Origin: Mycobacterium neglectum
GTDB lineage: Bacteria > Actinomycetota > Actinomycetes > Mycobacteriales > Mycobacteriaceae
Reading direction: 5' to 3'
Assembly: GCF_002591975.1 (NCBI RefSeq)
Contig: NZ_NVQE01000049.1
Coordinates: forward strand, 1-42,259
DNA length: 42,259 nt
Below the pieces are notes generated by a model. The model did not search any database and had not been told where the DNA came from. It worked only from the letters and a program-made list of their open reading frames with translations. Of the stretch, positions 7,018 to 16,197 are shown in pieces (position 1 is the stretch's first letter; each line of letters begins with the position of its first letter). Made by a program: the position numbers and the translations under genes.

Positions 7018-8061
7018 ATGCCAAGCATCCCCCAATCCCTCCTGTGGATCTCTCTCGTCGTTCTCTGGCTGTTCGTGCTCGTTCCAATGCTGATCAGCAA
7101 GCGAGACGCAGTGCGCCGCACCAGTGACGTGGCGTTGGCGACTCGGGTTCTCAACGACAGCAGAACACGGCTGCTGCGGCGCAAGTCGCCTGCGGCCGGT
7201 CATGCCAGCGACCCGGACTGGCGGCCATCCGACGAGGATGTCGACGGAGACCTCGACGACGATGCCGAAGAGGCCCCGGCGCGACGGTCGGTTGTGCGGG
7301 TCGCCGCCGTGGATATCGAGCAGGACGAGGACCCGGGCTACCTCGACGTGGATGTGATCGAAGAGGCCTCCGGTGCACTACCGGTAGGGGCATCGGCGCG
7401 CACCGGGACAGCAGCGGAGAGCCAAACCGATGAGCTGGCACTGGATTTCGGCGGCACTGCTGACGAGGCACCCGCTCCGGAAGTAGCCGAAGAAACCGAA
7501 GAGGAAGAGAGCGAACCCGAACCCGACGGTTCCGACGACGAATACGACGACGAGTACGAGTACGTCGCAGATTCCTCGGGTCTGGAAGCGCCGTCGGACA
7601 CCGAACTGCAGCTGGCCGATTCGCTGAGCGCCGCGCGCAGACGCCGGCACGAGTCGAAGACCGGGGCTGCGGTCAGTGCCCGCAAGTACAAGTTCCGCAA
7701 GCGGATGTTGACCGTCATGGCGGTAGTGGTCGTCGCCGCGCTCGCCGCGGCATACACGCTGTCGCCGGTCATGTGGTGGGTGAGCGCCGTCGTCAGCGCG
7801 GTGACGCTGTTCTACCTGGGCTATCTACGACGTCAGACGCGCATCGAGGAGCGGCTGCGGCGCCGTCGGGCCCAGCGGATGGCCCGGTCACGGCTCGGGG
7901 TGGAGAACACCGACGACAGGGAATTCGACGTCGTGCCGTCACGGCTGCGGCGGCCGGGTTCGGTGGTGCTCGAGATCGATGATGAGGATCCGATCTTCGA
8001 GCACCTGGACTACGCACCGTTCGCGCGCGAGTTCGACCTTCCGCGCGCGGCGGGTCAGTAG
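7018..8061 (+). CDS. glpR: divisome membrane protein GlpR/SepX
   Basis: Membrane partner of Glp (Rv0996 position), called SepX in Streptomyces, acting at division sites and poles. I chose ATG 7018 (GAAAGGAG 8 nt upstream) although the frame is open further upstream. Layout of 347 aa: one N-terminal membrane helix (residues about 5-25, SLLWISLVVLWLFVLVPMLI) followed by ISKRD; an acidic, probably disordered linker (about 60-200) with EEEESEPEPDGSDDEYDDEY; a basic stretch; two close membrane helices (about 240-275); and a basic then conserved C-terminal tail ending DYAPFAREFDLPRAAGQ. Same-strand clustering with glp supports the pairing. Confidence 0.88.
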   Translation: MPSIPQSLLWISLVVLWLFVLVPMLISKRDAVRRTSDVALATRVLNDSRTRLLRRKSPAAGHASDPDWRPSDEDVDGDLDDDAEEAPARRSVVRVAAVDIEQDEDPGYLDVDVIEEASGALPVGASARTGTAAESQTDELALDFGGTADEAPAPEVAEETEEEESEPEPDGSDDEYDDEYEYVADSSGLEAPSDTELQLADSLSAARRRRHESKTGAAVSARKYKFRKRMLTVMAVVVVAALAAAYTLSPVMWWVSAVVSAVTLFYLGYLRRQTRIEERLRRRRAQRMARSRLGVENTDDREFDVVPSRLRRPGSVVLEIDDEDPIFEHLDYAPFAREFDLPRAAGQ

Positions 8062-8114
8062 CCTCGCGGTTTCGACCGGCGGGCCGCGACTGGTAGCCTG
8101 TGCTACCGGTATCA

Positions 8115-8187
8115 GGGGCTATGGCGCAGTTGGTAGCGCGTCTCGTTCGCATCGAGAAGGTCAGGGGTTCGAATCCCCTTAGCTCCA
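8115..8187 (+). tRNA. tRNA-Ala (anticodon CGC)
   Basis: A complete cloverleaf folds: acceptor GGGGCTA with TAGCTCC, D-stem GCGC/GCGC, anticodon stem TCTCG/CGAGA with loop TTCGCAT (anticodon CGC at 8148-8150, reads GCG), T-stem AGGGG/CCCCT with TTCGAAT. Discriminator A at 8187; CCA is not encoded. Confidence 0.97.
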
Positions 8188-8335
8188 CAATTTTTGAGCA
8201 GGCGAGGGCAGTCGCGCACTAGTGCAGGTGGGCCGGTATGTCGGCCAATTCGCAATTTGCTGCGGGCACGGTCGCAGCGCCATAGATTGTGCCTGGCAGC
8301 GGCCAGTCTCTGCGCTGACCGGACGGGGTGGGGCT

Positions 8336-9223
8336 GTGGTTCCGAACATCAAGAGGGCGATGCGCCTGGCCGGGATGCGTCCGATGCCCCGTTGGCCGGT
8401 CCCGGCGACCGTGGACTTGCGCGGCAAGCGGATTCTGTTGACCGGCGCATCGTCGGGCATTGGTGCCGTTGCTGCGGAGAAGTTCGCCGCCCAGGGTGCA
8501 TCGGTGATCGCGGTGGCCCGCCGGGCAAGCCTGCTGGCCGAGGTCGTCGACCGGATTACCGCGAGCGGCGGCAACGCCACCGCGATTCGTGCTGACCTAG
8601 CCGATCTCGATCAGGTCGACATGGTGGTCGCGCAGGTCGGCCCCGTCGACATCTTGATCAACAACGCGGCCAGGTCGATTCGCAGGCCGCTGGCCGAATC
8701 GCTGGACCGATGGCACGACGTCGAGCGAGTGATGGCGCTGAACTACTTCGCGCCCCTGCGGCTCATCCGTGGCCTGGCCCCAGGAATGATCGAACGCGGC
8801 GACGGGCACATCATCAACATCGCCACCTGGCGAGTGCTGCCCGAATCGTCCCCGATGTTCGCCGCTTACAACGCATCCAAGGCGGCGCTGAGCGCCGTCA
8901 GTCGCGTCATCGACACCGAGTGGGGGAACGCGGGTGTCCACTCCACGACCATCTACTACCCATTGGTCGCGACGCCGATGATCGCCCCGACCCGCGCCTA
9001 CCAAGGAGTTGCGGCGCTGGGCGCCGACGAGGCCGCCGACTGGATGGTGACCGCCGCGAGCACCAGACCGATCCGCATCGCGCCCCGCAAGGCGCTCGCG
9101 CTACGTGCACTCGACGTCGTTGCGCCGCGCATGCTCAACAACATCCTGGAACGCGAGACCAACCGGATGAACGCCAGGACCGCCACGCCTGAGTTGACCG
9201 AGCCCGCGCTCGGCGGCCAGTGA
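8336..9223 (+). CDS. short-chain dehydrogenase/reductase
   Basis: Rossmann-fold SDR of 295 aa from the GTG at 8336 (preceded by a G-rich stretch); the frame extends back to 8222 but that part is not protein-like. The nucleotide site GASSGIG (about residues 34-40), D-A-D-L-A-D and NNAA are present, and the YxxxK pair is YNASK. The catalytic serine is not at the usual position, 13 residues before the tyrosine: the segment reads NIATWRV, with Trp at -13 and Thr at -14. The C-terminal half (APRKALALRALDVVAPRMLNNILER) resembles mycobacterial lipid/fatty-acyl reductase-like SDRs. Substrate unknown. It stands alone between the tRNA and an EamA transporter 24 nt downstream, which may be co-transcribed. 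Confidence 0.82.
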   Translation: MVPNIKRAMRLAGMRPMPRWPVPATVDLRGKRILLTGASSGIGAVAAEKFAAQGASVIAVARRASLLAEVVDRITASGGNATAIRADLADLDQVDMVVAQVGPVDILINNAARSIRRPLAESLDRWHDVERVMALNYFAPLRLIRGLAPGMIERGDGHIINIATWRVLPESSPMFAAYNASKAALSAVSRVIDTEWGNAGVHSTTIYYPLVATPMIAPTRAYQGVAALGADEAADWMVTAASTRPIRIAPRKALALRALDVVAPRMLNNILERETNRMNARTATPELTEPALGGQ

Positions 9224-9247
9224 CCCCAGGCTCTGAAGAAATGTCAC

Positions 9248-10171
9248 ATGAGTGATCTGGAGCGTTCCGGCATCGGCGTGGGTCGCAGGCCGGAGAACCT
9301 CATCCTTGGGGCACTGCTTACCACGGCCGCATTCTTCTGCGTGGCGCTCGTAGGCAGCCTCGCAAAGGTGTCCGGACAGTACACATCGACGGGCGTACTG
9401 CTGCTGTTCCAGAACGCGATATGCCTGCTGTTCGTGATGCCGGTCGCGCTGCGCGGCGGCCGGTCGTCATTGCGGACCGACAAGATCGGTCTGCACATTC
9501 TGCGAGCGGCAACCGGGACGGCATGCTGGTATGCCCTGTTCTTCGCGATCACCCAGATACCTCTGGCGAACGCCACGCTGCTGACCTACAGCGCGCCACT
9601 GTGGATGCCGCTGATCGCCTGGGTGGTCACACGCCAACGAATATCGAGAATGACCTGGATCAGCGCCGGCATCGGCTTCGCCGGAATATTGCTGGTGTTG
9701 CAGCCACAAGGCCACAGCTTCAACGTCGGCGAGTTGTCCGCGTTGGCAGGTGCGCTCTTCCTGGCCGTCGCCATGATGTCGGTCCGTTGGCTCGGTGCCA
9801 CCGAGCCGATGATCAGGGTGCTCTTCTACTACTTCCTGCTCGCGACCGTGCTGTCAGTTCCCATCGCCGTGCTCGACTGGCGACCTGTTCAAGCGTCGGC
9901 ATGGACGTGGTTGGTCGGGCTTGGATTCGCGCAACTGTTCTCGCAGATCCTCATCGTGGTCGCCTACCGCTACGCCCCGGCAGAGAAAGTCGGGCCGTTC
10001 ATCTACACCGTTATTGTGTTCACCGCGCTGATCGACTGGATCGTCTGGGACCACCGGCCAACGCTCGTCACCTATTTCGGCATGGCCCTCGTCATCGGCG
10101 GCGGCCTGGTTGCCGTGCGGGCCAGACCCGCGAGCGCCGGATCCGCGACCGCCAGGGCTTCACGCGGCTGA
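9248..10171 (+). CDS. EamA/DMT-family transporter
   Basis: Integral membrane protein of 307 aa with about ten hydrophobic helices in two repeats of five, the drug/metabolite transporter layout. Repeat 1 covers residues about 18-150 (ILGALLTTAAFFCVALVG through GFAGILLVLQP) and repeat 2 about 158-290 (ELSALAGALFLAVAMMSVRWLG through YFGMALVIGGGLVAV). Family members export amino acids, nucleosides or other small metabolites; nothing identifies the substrate here. Its 3' end overlaps the convergent thiolase gene by 12 nt (10160-10171). Confidence 0.88.
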   Translation: MSDLERSGIGVGRRPENLILGALLTTAAFFCVALVGSLAKVSGQYTSTGVLLLFQNAICLLFVMPVALRGGRSSLRTDKIGLHILRAATGTACWYALFFAITQIPLANATLLTYSAPLWMPLIAWVVTRQRISRMTWISAGIGFAGILLVLQPQGHSFNVGELSALAGALFLAVAMMSVRWLGATEPMIRVLFYYFLLATVLSVPIAVLDWRPVQASAWTWLVGLGFAQLFSQILIVVAYRYAPAEKVGPFIYTVIVFTALIDWIVWDHRPTLVTYFGMALVIGGGLVAVRARPASAGSATARASRG

Positions 10172-11371
10172 TCTCTCCAGGATATGGACGCCGCAGGCGG
10201 ATCCCAGTCCGATGACGTGGGCAAGACCGACTCGCGCATTCGCGATCTGGCGGTCGCCTGCCTCGCCGCGCAGGTGGTGGCAGATCTCCCAGACGTTGGC
10301 GATTCCGGTGGCCGCAATGGGATGACCCTTGGACTCCAACCCGCCCGACACGTTCACCGGTGTCGAGCCGTCCCGCCACGTGGCACCGGAATTGAAGAAG
10401 TCTGCTGCGCCGCCCTCTTCGCACAGCATCAGGTTGTCGTAGTGCACCAGTTCGGCCGTGGCAAAGCAGTCATGTAACTCGACGAGATCGAGCTCGCTCG
10501 GAGCCACGCCGGATTGCTCGTAAGCGATGGCGGCGGCCTTGCGGGTCAGCGAGTTGACGTTCGGCAGAACCTGGCAGCCCTCTTCGTACGGATCGGTGGT
10601 CAGCACCGACGCCGACACCTTCACGGCGCGTCGCTGCTGTTCGAGCGAAAGAGACTTCAGCGTCGCGCCGTTGCACACGACCGCGGCAGCAGCGCCGTCA
10701 CAGTTCGCCGAGCACATCGGACGGGTGTTGGGGTACGCGATCATCACGTCGTTCATGATCTGGTCCAGTGTGAACCGCTTCTGGTAGGACGCAAGCGGAT
10801 TCAGGGTCGAGTGCGCGTGGTTCTTCTCGCTGATCTTGGCGAACAACTCGAAACTGGTGCCGCCGTACTTGTGGCCGTACTCCATGCCGATCTGGGCGAA
10901 GACCCCTGGCATGGTCTCGGTGCCGATCCTGCCGTCGATCGGGGCGACCGCGCCGTAGCGGCCGGAAGGAGTCCAGGTGTCGGCGTCCTTCTTCTTCGAT
11001 CCTCCGCCGCCGAGCAGGCCTGCGCCGGACAGCTTCTCGACTCCGACGGCCAATCCGTAGTCGACTTCGCCAGCCTTTACCGCCATGATGGCGGTCCGCA
11101 GTGCGGTGGCGCCGGTGGCGCATGCGTTGGCGACGTTGTACACGGGAATTCCGGTCTGGCCGATCTGCTTCTGAAGTTGTTGTCCGATACCGGCACTCGC
11201 GTTCATCAAGTTGCCCGCCGCGATCACTCCGATATCCGCCATCGTGACGCCGGCATCCGATAGCGCTCCCGTCGCGGCCTGCGCCGCCAGGTCGATCGTG
11301 TCGAGATCGGGATGCTTGCCGAACTTGGTCATCTGAATGCCGAGGATCCAGACTTCATCGCTGGCGCTCAT
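10160..11371 (-). CDS. thiolase-like protein (SCP-x / lipid-transfer type acetyl-CoA acetyltransferase)
   Basis: Thiolase-fold protein of 403 aa, related to the sterol-carrier-protein-x thiolases that cleave 3-ketoacyl-CoA in fatty acid and sterol side-chain breakdown. The nucleophile Cys84 lies in ANACATGATAL; HDCFATAEL and GHPIAATG supply the active-site histidines, and GSACGVHIL closes the protein. Its start overlaps the stop of the upstream OB-fold gene by 4 nt (ATGA), so the two are translationally coupled. Such DUF35/thiolase pairs form two-component thiolases in actinobacterial lipid catabolism. I see no KstR-type operator upstream, so the substrate stays open. Confidence 0.88.
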   Translation of the reverse strand: MSASDEVWILGIQMTKFGKHPDLDTIDLAAQAATGALSDAGVTMADIGVIAAGNLMNASAGIGQQLQKQIGQTGIPVYNVANACATGATALRTAIMAVKAGEVDYGLAVGVEKLSGAGLLGGGGSKKKDADTWTPSGRYGAVAPIDGRIGTETMPGVFAQIGMEYGHKYGGTSFELFAKISEKNHAHSTLNPLASYQKRFTLDQIMNDVMIAYPNTRPMCSANCDGAAAAVVCNGATLKSLSLEQQRRAVKVSASVLTTDPYEEGCQVLPNVNSLTRKAAAIAYEQSGVAPSELDLVELHDCFATAELVHYDNLMLCEEGGAADFFNSGATWRDGSTPVNVSGGLESKGHPIAATGIANVWEICHHLRGEAGDRQIANARVGLAHVIGLGSACGVHILERSAA

Positions 11372-11781
11372 CGTTGCTCCTTCGTGTCAGAGACGGGCTC
11401 GAAGCCGAACCCGATCGCTTCGGTGCCTTCGGAGTCGGTGCCGATCGAATGGGTGGCGAGCCGCACTTTCATGCCGTCGTGGACGTGCTCGGCGTCGGGC
11501 TCGACGTTGATTAGGTTGGCGCGAACCTGGGTCCCGCCGCAATCGACGACCGCGGCGACGAACGGGGTGGGAATCCCCGGTGCCGCGAAGGCGACGATCG
11601 TGAATGCGCGCACGGTGCCCTCGGTCGCGATCGGCACCGTCGTGAAGTCGGTGGCAAAACAGTTGGCGCACGCGTTGCGCCGGTCGAAGTAGCGAGCGCC
11701 GCACCCTGTGCATTCCTGGGCGACCAGATGTGGTTCGTTGTCGAGCACCAGATAGTCGACCAAGGGTATTCGCCCCGCCAT
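11368..11781 (-). CDS. zinc-ribbon OB-fold (DUF35-type) protein, partner of the thiolase
   Basis: 137-aa acyl-CoA-associated OB-fold protein. The N-terminal rubredoxin-like zinc ribbon is CTGCGARYFDRRNACANC (four cysteines, residues about 24-41); the OB-fold follows (GTVRAFTIVAFAAPG, VRANLINVEPD). I chose ATG 11781 because GGAGG lies 5 nt upstream. These proteins bind and orient thiolase-like partners on acyl-CoA substrates. The ATGA overlap with the thiolase gene makes this assignment firm in context. It is divergent from the wax ester synthase gene, 136 nt away. Confidence 0.88.
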   Translation of the reverse strand: MAGRIPLVDYLVLDNEPHLVAQECTGCGARYFDRRNACANCFATDFTTVPIATEGTVRAFTIVAFAAPGIPTPFVAAVVDCGGTQVRANLINVEPDAEHVHDGMKVRLATHSIGTDSEGTEAIGFGFEPVSDTKEQR

Positions 11782-11917
11782 GCGCACCTCCATCGTCAGT
11801 GAGGTCGACGTTAGTCTGCGACCTTTGTCCAGTTGAACAGGCATCGTTTGCGCCTCGGCCGAATGGGGCATACGACCCGCTGCTGTCGTGTAGAAGCACG
11901 CGACAAGGTGGGGGCCT

Positions 11918-13306
11918 GTGGGCATGGAACGACTCAGCGGATATGACGCGTTCTTCCTGGAGCTGGAGTCGAGCACTCAGCCAGTCAATGTGTGTTGTCT
12001 GCTCGAGGTCGACACCCACACGATGCCCGGTGGTTACACATTCGACCGGTTCGCAGACGCGCTCGCCGTCCAAGTCGATTCGGTCCCCGAATTCCGTATG
12101 AAGCTGGCCGACAGCCAGCTGAACCTCGCATATCCCGTCTGGGTCGAGGAGGAGAACTTCCGACTCGATCGCCACCTCAACCGTGCCTGCCTGCCACGGC
12201 CTGCCGGGCGGACCGAACTCGCGGAGGTATGCGCGCACATCGCCGCGTTGCCGCTGGAGCGTTCCCACCCGCTCTGGGAGATGTGGGTGATCGAGAGTCC
12301 GGATGACTCCGACGCGCTGGCGGTGATGTTGAAGTCGCACCATGCAGCACTCGATGGGGTGGCCGGAGCGGACCTCATGTTCCAGCTGTGCAGTCTCGAT
12401 GTCGATCCGCCGGCGCCTGCGCCGGTCGACGGTCCTGGTGCTACGAACCGCATCGAGATCGCTGCCTCGGGGTTCGTCGATTTCTTACGTCGCCCACAGC
12501 GGATGGTGACGTTGATTCCCGATACGGCCATGACCGTCGCGCGCACCGTGGCGCGCGCAATCAGTGGGCGGGCTATGGCGCCTCCGTTCGCGGCGCCATC
12601 GACCGTCTTCAACGCACCGTTCACGTGCCGTCGCAATATCGCGTTCACCCAGGTCGACCTGTTGGACGTCAAGAAGGTCAAGGACCGGTTCGGTATCACC
12701 GTCAATGATGTGGTGACGGCAATGTGCTCGGGAGCCTTGCGGCAGTTCCTGCTTGACCGCGACGAAATGCCCGACGCACCCTTGATCGCAACCGTGCCGA
12801 TGTCTGTGCGCGCGAAGTCCAACCGACCCGGCCGAAACCAGACGACGTGGATGTTCTGCCGTTTGGCGACCGACATCGAAGATCCGCGGGAGCGGCTCGG
12901 CGTCGTTGCCGAAAGCGCCGCGCTCGCCAAGGAACATGGTTCGGCGATGTCCCCGACCCTCCTGCAGGACTGGGCTGAGATGGCGGGACAGGCGCTCAAC
13001 GCCGTGATGAGACTGGTGCGCAACATGCCGCTGCCCGAGCGGCCGGTACACAACCTCGTGCTGTCCAACGTCGCCGGTCCGCAGGAGCGGTTGTATCTCC
13101 TCGGTTGTGAAATCAATGCGCTATATCCGTTTGGACCGATCGTGATCGGGGCCGGGCTGAACATCACGGTGATGTCCTTGGACGGCAAGCTCGGGATCGG
13201 CGTGATTTCGTGTCCCGATCTTGTCGACGATGTCTGGGATCTCGTCGATGCGTTTCCGGGCGTCCTTGATGAACTGCTGCAGCTCGACGTCGCCGCCGCA
13301 CTCTGA
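11918..13306 (+). CDS. wax ester synthase / diacylglycerol acyltransferase (WS/DGAT family)
   Basis: Transfers acyl groups from acyl-CoA to diacylglycerol or fatty alcohol, making storage triacylglycerol or wax esters; mycobacteria carry many paralogues (Tgs). The active-site motif HHAALDG is at residues 141-147, with HPLWEMW at 117-123, NDVVTAM and the late segment NLVLSNVAGPQERLYLLG, all typical. Length 462 aa is normal. The GTG at 11918 has an AAGGTGG 6 nt upstream; the ATG at 11924 would give the commoner family start MERLSG and is possible. Its stop abuts the stop of the convergent TrhA gene with no base between, leaving no room for a terminator. Confidence 0.93.
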   Translation: MGMERLSGYDAFFLELESSTQPVNVCCLLEVDTHTMPGGYTFDRFADALAVQVDSVPEFRMKLADSQLNLAYPVWVEEENFRLDRHLNRACLPRPAGRTELAEVCAHIAALPLERSHPLWEMWVIESPDDSDALAVMLKSHHAALDGVAGADLMFQLCSLDVDPPAPAPVDGPGATNRIEIAASGFVDFLRRPQRMVTLIPDTAMTVARTVARAISGRAMAPPFAAPSTVFNAPFTCRRNIAFTQVDLLDVKKVKDRFGITVNDVVTAMCSGALRQFLLDRDEMPDAPLIATVPMSVRAKSNRPGRNQTTWMFCRLATDIEDPRERLGVVAESAALAKEHGSAMSPTLLQDWAEMAGQALNAVMRLVRNMPLPERPVHNLVLSNVAGPQERLYLLGCEINALYPFGPIVIGAGLNITVMSLDGKLGIGVISCPDLVDDVWDLVDAFPGVLDELLQLDVAAAL

Positions 13307-14029
13307 TTACAAGACGACGAACCAGACGGCGACGTAGTGACTGATGGCCGCGGCTGCGGTGAAGGCGTGGAAGAACTCGTGATAGCCGAAAGTATGCGGC
13401 CACGGATTGGGCCAGCGAATGGCGTAGAGGATCGCGCCGACGTTGTAGAGGACGCCGCCAAGTACGAGCAGGAACACGACGATCGGACCGCCGCCGTCGA
13501 GGAGGGTTCCGGCAAACCAGATCGCCGCGTAGCCGAGCAGGAGGTATAGCGGCACGCCCACCCATCTGGGCGCCGACGGCCACCACATCTTGAGCGCGAC
13601 GCCGGCAGCAGCGCCGATCCAGACGATGGTCAGCACTTCGGCTCCGGTGCGCGGCGGCATGGCCAGGAGCGCGAACGGTGTGTAGCTGCCGGCGATGAAG
13701 ATGAAGATCGCGGAGTGGTCGAGACGCTTCATCCATTTCAGCGCCACCGGGTTGTGCCAGTGCTTGCGGTGATAGATCGCGCTGACGCTGAACATTGCCA
13801 CGATGGTGATGGTGTAGATCAGCGTCGCAAGGACCGCCCTCGGCGTCGACGCGATCGCGGCCACCGATACGAGTGCCAATCCGCCCACCGTGGCGGTGAC
13901 CGCGGAGATCAGATGAATCCAGCCGCGGGCGCGTGGCCGTCCGATGAGGTCGGCGACGGTGTCGGCCAGACCCTGGGGCAGGTCGTCGACAACCGGGGCT
14001 GGTGGGCCGGGAATCTCAGAAACCGCCAT
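13307..14029 (-). CDS. trhA: hemolysin III / TrhA family membrane protein
   Basis: 240-aa membrane protein of the HlyIII/PAQR-like family (Rv1085c-type). Seven hydrophobic helices occupy residues about 36-240. Conserved metal-site motifs of the family are visible: SAIYHRKHW, LDHSAIFIFIAGSYTPF and, near the C-terminus, FGYHEFFHAFT, with histidines in the family-typical places. TrhA proteins are linked to membrane energetics and fluidity homeostasis; the hemolysin name is historical. A 147-nt gap separates it from the upstream phosphotransferase; I see no gene or clear signal in that gap. Confidence 0.92.
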   Translation of the reverse strand: MAVSEIPGPPAPVVDDLPQGLADTVADLIGRPRARGWIHLISAVTATVGGLALVSVAAIASTPRAVLATLIYTITIVAMFSVSAIYHRKHWHNPVALKWMKRLDHSAIFIFIAGSYTPFALLAMPPRTGAEVLTIVWIGAAAGVALKMWWPSAPRWVGVPLYLLLGYAAIWFAGTLLDGGGPIVVFLLVLGGVLYNVGAILYAIRWPNPWPHTFGYHEFFHAFTAAAAISHYVAVWFVVL

Positions 14030-14176
14030 CGGGCCTATTCGGCCTGATGGTAGGTGGTACTCGTTGTCGGTAAGCGCGATCTGGGCCTCTCCTCGGTGCG
14101 TCGAGCCGAAATGGCAGACCGCGACGACGCGGGACTGAGCCTACCTGGCTCCTCGCTAGTCGCCATGTACGACGAG

Positions 14177-15256
14177 TCACCCCGCGCCGCGCCGCAGTTG
14201 AGCGCGCAATAGAGCGAGCGAATCGAAGTCGCGGACCGCCTGCACAGCCCGATCGAGCCCGGCCCGCGTCGGTGCCTCGCCCTGAAGGCGCCGGCCGAAT
14301 GCCGCGGTGACGCCCGCAGCGATGTACGCGGTGAAGGCGAAGAGTTGGTATGAGTCCCACGCGTCGTCGAAGGTCAGCCGCGTAGTGCCGTCGGCGTTCA
14401 ACTTCTCGACGTAGGTGCGCACCAGATCGGTGTCGATGGCGCGACGGGTATCGGAGTCGATGGACGTGGCGGCGAAATAGGCGAGGTCCTTCACGGCCGG
14501 CCCACAGGAGGTGACCTGCCAGTCGAACAACACGGGCCGATCGCCGACGAAACAGATGTTGCCCAGGTGGGTATCGCCGTGGATGAGCGTGTGCGGATAG
14601 GTGCGCATGAGGGCTGCGATCGCCCAACGGTGCTTGATGAGCATCTTCGCCTCCGTGCGAATCTCCGGCGGCGCGATGTCGTTGAAGTCCTTCGGGATGG
14701 TGTGGAGCAGATGCCACGAGTGCGGGCCGAGTCGGGTGTTGCGGGAGTGGGTCGGACTTAGGTACGCGAGGTCAGCATCGAATCGTGGTGACTCCCAGAA
14801 CTTCTGGTGCACGGTCGCGAGTGCGGCGGCGACGGCGAGCGCCTGTTCGGCGGTCGCCCCGGTCGCCAGCGGTGGGAAGGCGGCGTCGCGGACCGAGAGA
14901 TCCTCGATGATCACCACGGCGTGGCCGTGCCCGTCGGAGGCCGCGCCGTACAGTGCGGGCATCACCTCGGACAGTTCGGGGTGAAGCCGACGGTAGGCCT
15001 CGGCTTCGTTGTGCGCGAGGGCCATGAACCGGTTGAAGAAGCGTTCGGCGGGCCGGGTGGGGGCGAGTTTGACGAACGCTGTGGCGGGCAGGTCTGGCGC
15101 GCCGGTGATGTCGAGTCGCGCCCGGGTGGCCGTGCCATGGTCGACATCGCGCACGTGCACGGCGGTGGCGTCGTCGCGTGCGGTCAGCGCACGGAACGTG
15201 GCCACGTCGATATCGTGCGGACGACGTGGAATCCTTTGCCGCTTAATCGGATTCAC
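14177..15256 (-). CDS. phosphotransferase, APH / ecdysteroid-kinase-like family
   Basis: Kinase-fold protein of 359 aa. The catalytic loop HGDTHLGNI (Asp and Asn) and the metal-binding VLFDWQ are in place in the C-terminal half; a lysine in AFVKLAP probably contacts ATP. The N-lobe includes NEAEAYRRL and VVIIEDL. Members phosphorylate small molecules: aminoglycosides in some, steroids or acyl-CoA-like compounds in others. The substrate is unknown and a resistance role should not be assumed. The GTG start at 15256 overlaps the end of the LigD-like gene by 14 nt, so this is the last gene of a three-gene leftward operon. Confidence 0.85.
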   Translation of the reverse strand: MNPIKRQRIPRRPHDIDVATFRALTARDDATAVHVRDVDHGTATRARLDITGAPDLPATAFVKLAPTRPAERFFNRFMALAHNEAEAYRRLHPELSEVMPALYGAASDGHGHAVVIIEDLSVRDAAFPPLATGATAEQALAVAAALATVHQKFWESPRFDADLAYLSPTHSRNTRLGPHSWHLLHTIPKDFNDIAPPEIRTEAKMLIKHRWAIAALMRTYPHTLIHGDTHLGNICFVGDRPVLFDWQVTSCGPAVKDLAYFAATSIDSDTRRAIDTDLVRTYVEKLNADGTTRLTFDDAWDSYQLFAFTAYIAAGVTAAFGRRLQGEAPTRAGLDRAVQAVRDFDSLALLRAQLRRGAG

Positions 15257-16196
15257 GCCGTTCCTTTGCCCGGCGCTTACCTTCGTGCATTGCCGCCACG
15301 CGGGCGACAGGGATGGTGCGGCCGTGTTCGATCAGGTCGGTGGGCAGCGTCTGGGCCGACGGCATCGACTCCGTCCAGCTCGGCCGTCCCTCGAGCGCGT
15401 CGATCGCCGTGTGGACCGTGAAGTCGGCGGGGGTGATCGAGTCCAGCTCGGACCACTCCAGTGGAAACGACACCGGAGTGCCCGGGCGCAGCCGAGGGGT
15501 GTACGCCGCCGCGACGGTGGCCCCGCCCGCGCGGGTGGCGTCGACGAAAACCTTGCCGCCGCGGTCGGAGACGATGAACGCCGTCGTCGAAATGTCGGGG
15601 TCGAGAGCCTCCGCGCGGGCGGCCAGTGCGCGGGTCGCCGCGGCCACGTCGTCGACCGCAGCCGCGTCATCGATCGGGACGAAGACGTGCACCCCCTTGG
15701 CGCCGCTCGTCTTCACCACGCCGTCCAACCCGCTGTCCGTCAGGGCTTGATGCACCAGGTGCGCGACGGCCACCACTTTCAAGAAGTCATCGTCCGGCGG
15801 GTCGAGGTCGAGCACGAGATGTGTTGGGCGGTAGATATTGTCGGCCAGTCCGAGCGTGGGGTGGTATTCGACGGCCCGCTGGTTGGCCAGCCACAGCAGC
15901 GTGCGCCAGTCATTGCAGAGCGCATAGTGGACCTCGCGGTGCGAGGCCTCCGCCCACATCGGCACCGTGCGCACCCAGTCGGGGGTGTACTTGGGCACGT
16001 TCTTCTGCATGAACGGTTCGCGTCCGCGTAAGACCCGCAAAACGGTCAGGGGCCGATCGATCAGGCCTGGCAACATCCGATCGGCGACCGCTTCGAGGTA
16101 GTCGACGAGGTCACGTTTGGTGGCGCCGGCATCTGCGGTCAGCGGCTCGTCGAGATTGGTGAGGTCGACGCCGTCACGCTGCTCTTTGGCCGCCAC
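15243..16196 (-). CDS. LigD-like polymerase/primase domain protein (AEP superfamily)
   Basis: Stand-alone polymerase domain like that of bacterial LigD, which fills ends with ribo- or deoxynucleotides in end joining or gap repair. The catalytic metal motif is LVLDLDPPDDD; GAKGVHVFVP carries the conserved histidine, and TPVSFPLEWSELD is the usual third-acidic region. Nuclease and ligase domains are absent, as in mycobacterial PolD/PrimPol proteins. I chose the GTG at 16196, 1 nt after the SDR stop; the frame continues upstream only as antisense of the SDR. 317 aa. No ku gene is in the window. Middle gene of SDR / polymerase / phosphotransferase. Confidence 0.87.
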   Translation of the reverse strand: MAAKEQRDGVDLTNLDEPLTADAGATKRDLVDYLEAVADRMLPGLIDRPLTVLRVLRGREPFMQKNVPKYTPDWVRTVPMWAEASHREVHYALCNDWRTLLWLANQRAVEYHPTLGLADNIYRPTHLVLDLDPPDDDFLKVVAVAHLVHQALTDSGLDGVVKTSGAKGVHVFVPIDDAAAVDDVAAATRALAARAEALDPDISTTAFIVSDRGGKVFVDATRAGGATVAAAYTPRLRPGTPVSFPLEWSELDSITPADFTVHTAIDALEGRPSWTESMPSAQTLPTDLIEHGRTIPVARVAAMHEGKRRAKERRESD

Positions 16197-16197
16197 G

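Noticed and set aside
8222..8335. N-terminal extension of the SDR at 8336
   Set aside because: Composition (Cys, His, Trp-rich) is unlike an SDR start, and the GTG at 8336 leads straight into the usual N-terminal helix.
13300..13310. terminator between the wax ester synthase and trhA genes
   Set aside because: The two stop codons abut and no hairpin with a T tract is present around them.
14177..15256. aminoglycoside resistance gene
   Set aside because: The fold is APH-like, but the family mostly phosphorylates other small molecules, and nothing nearby suggests a resistance cassette.
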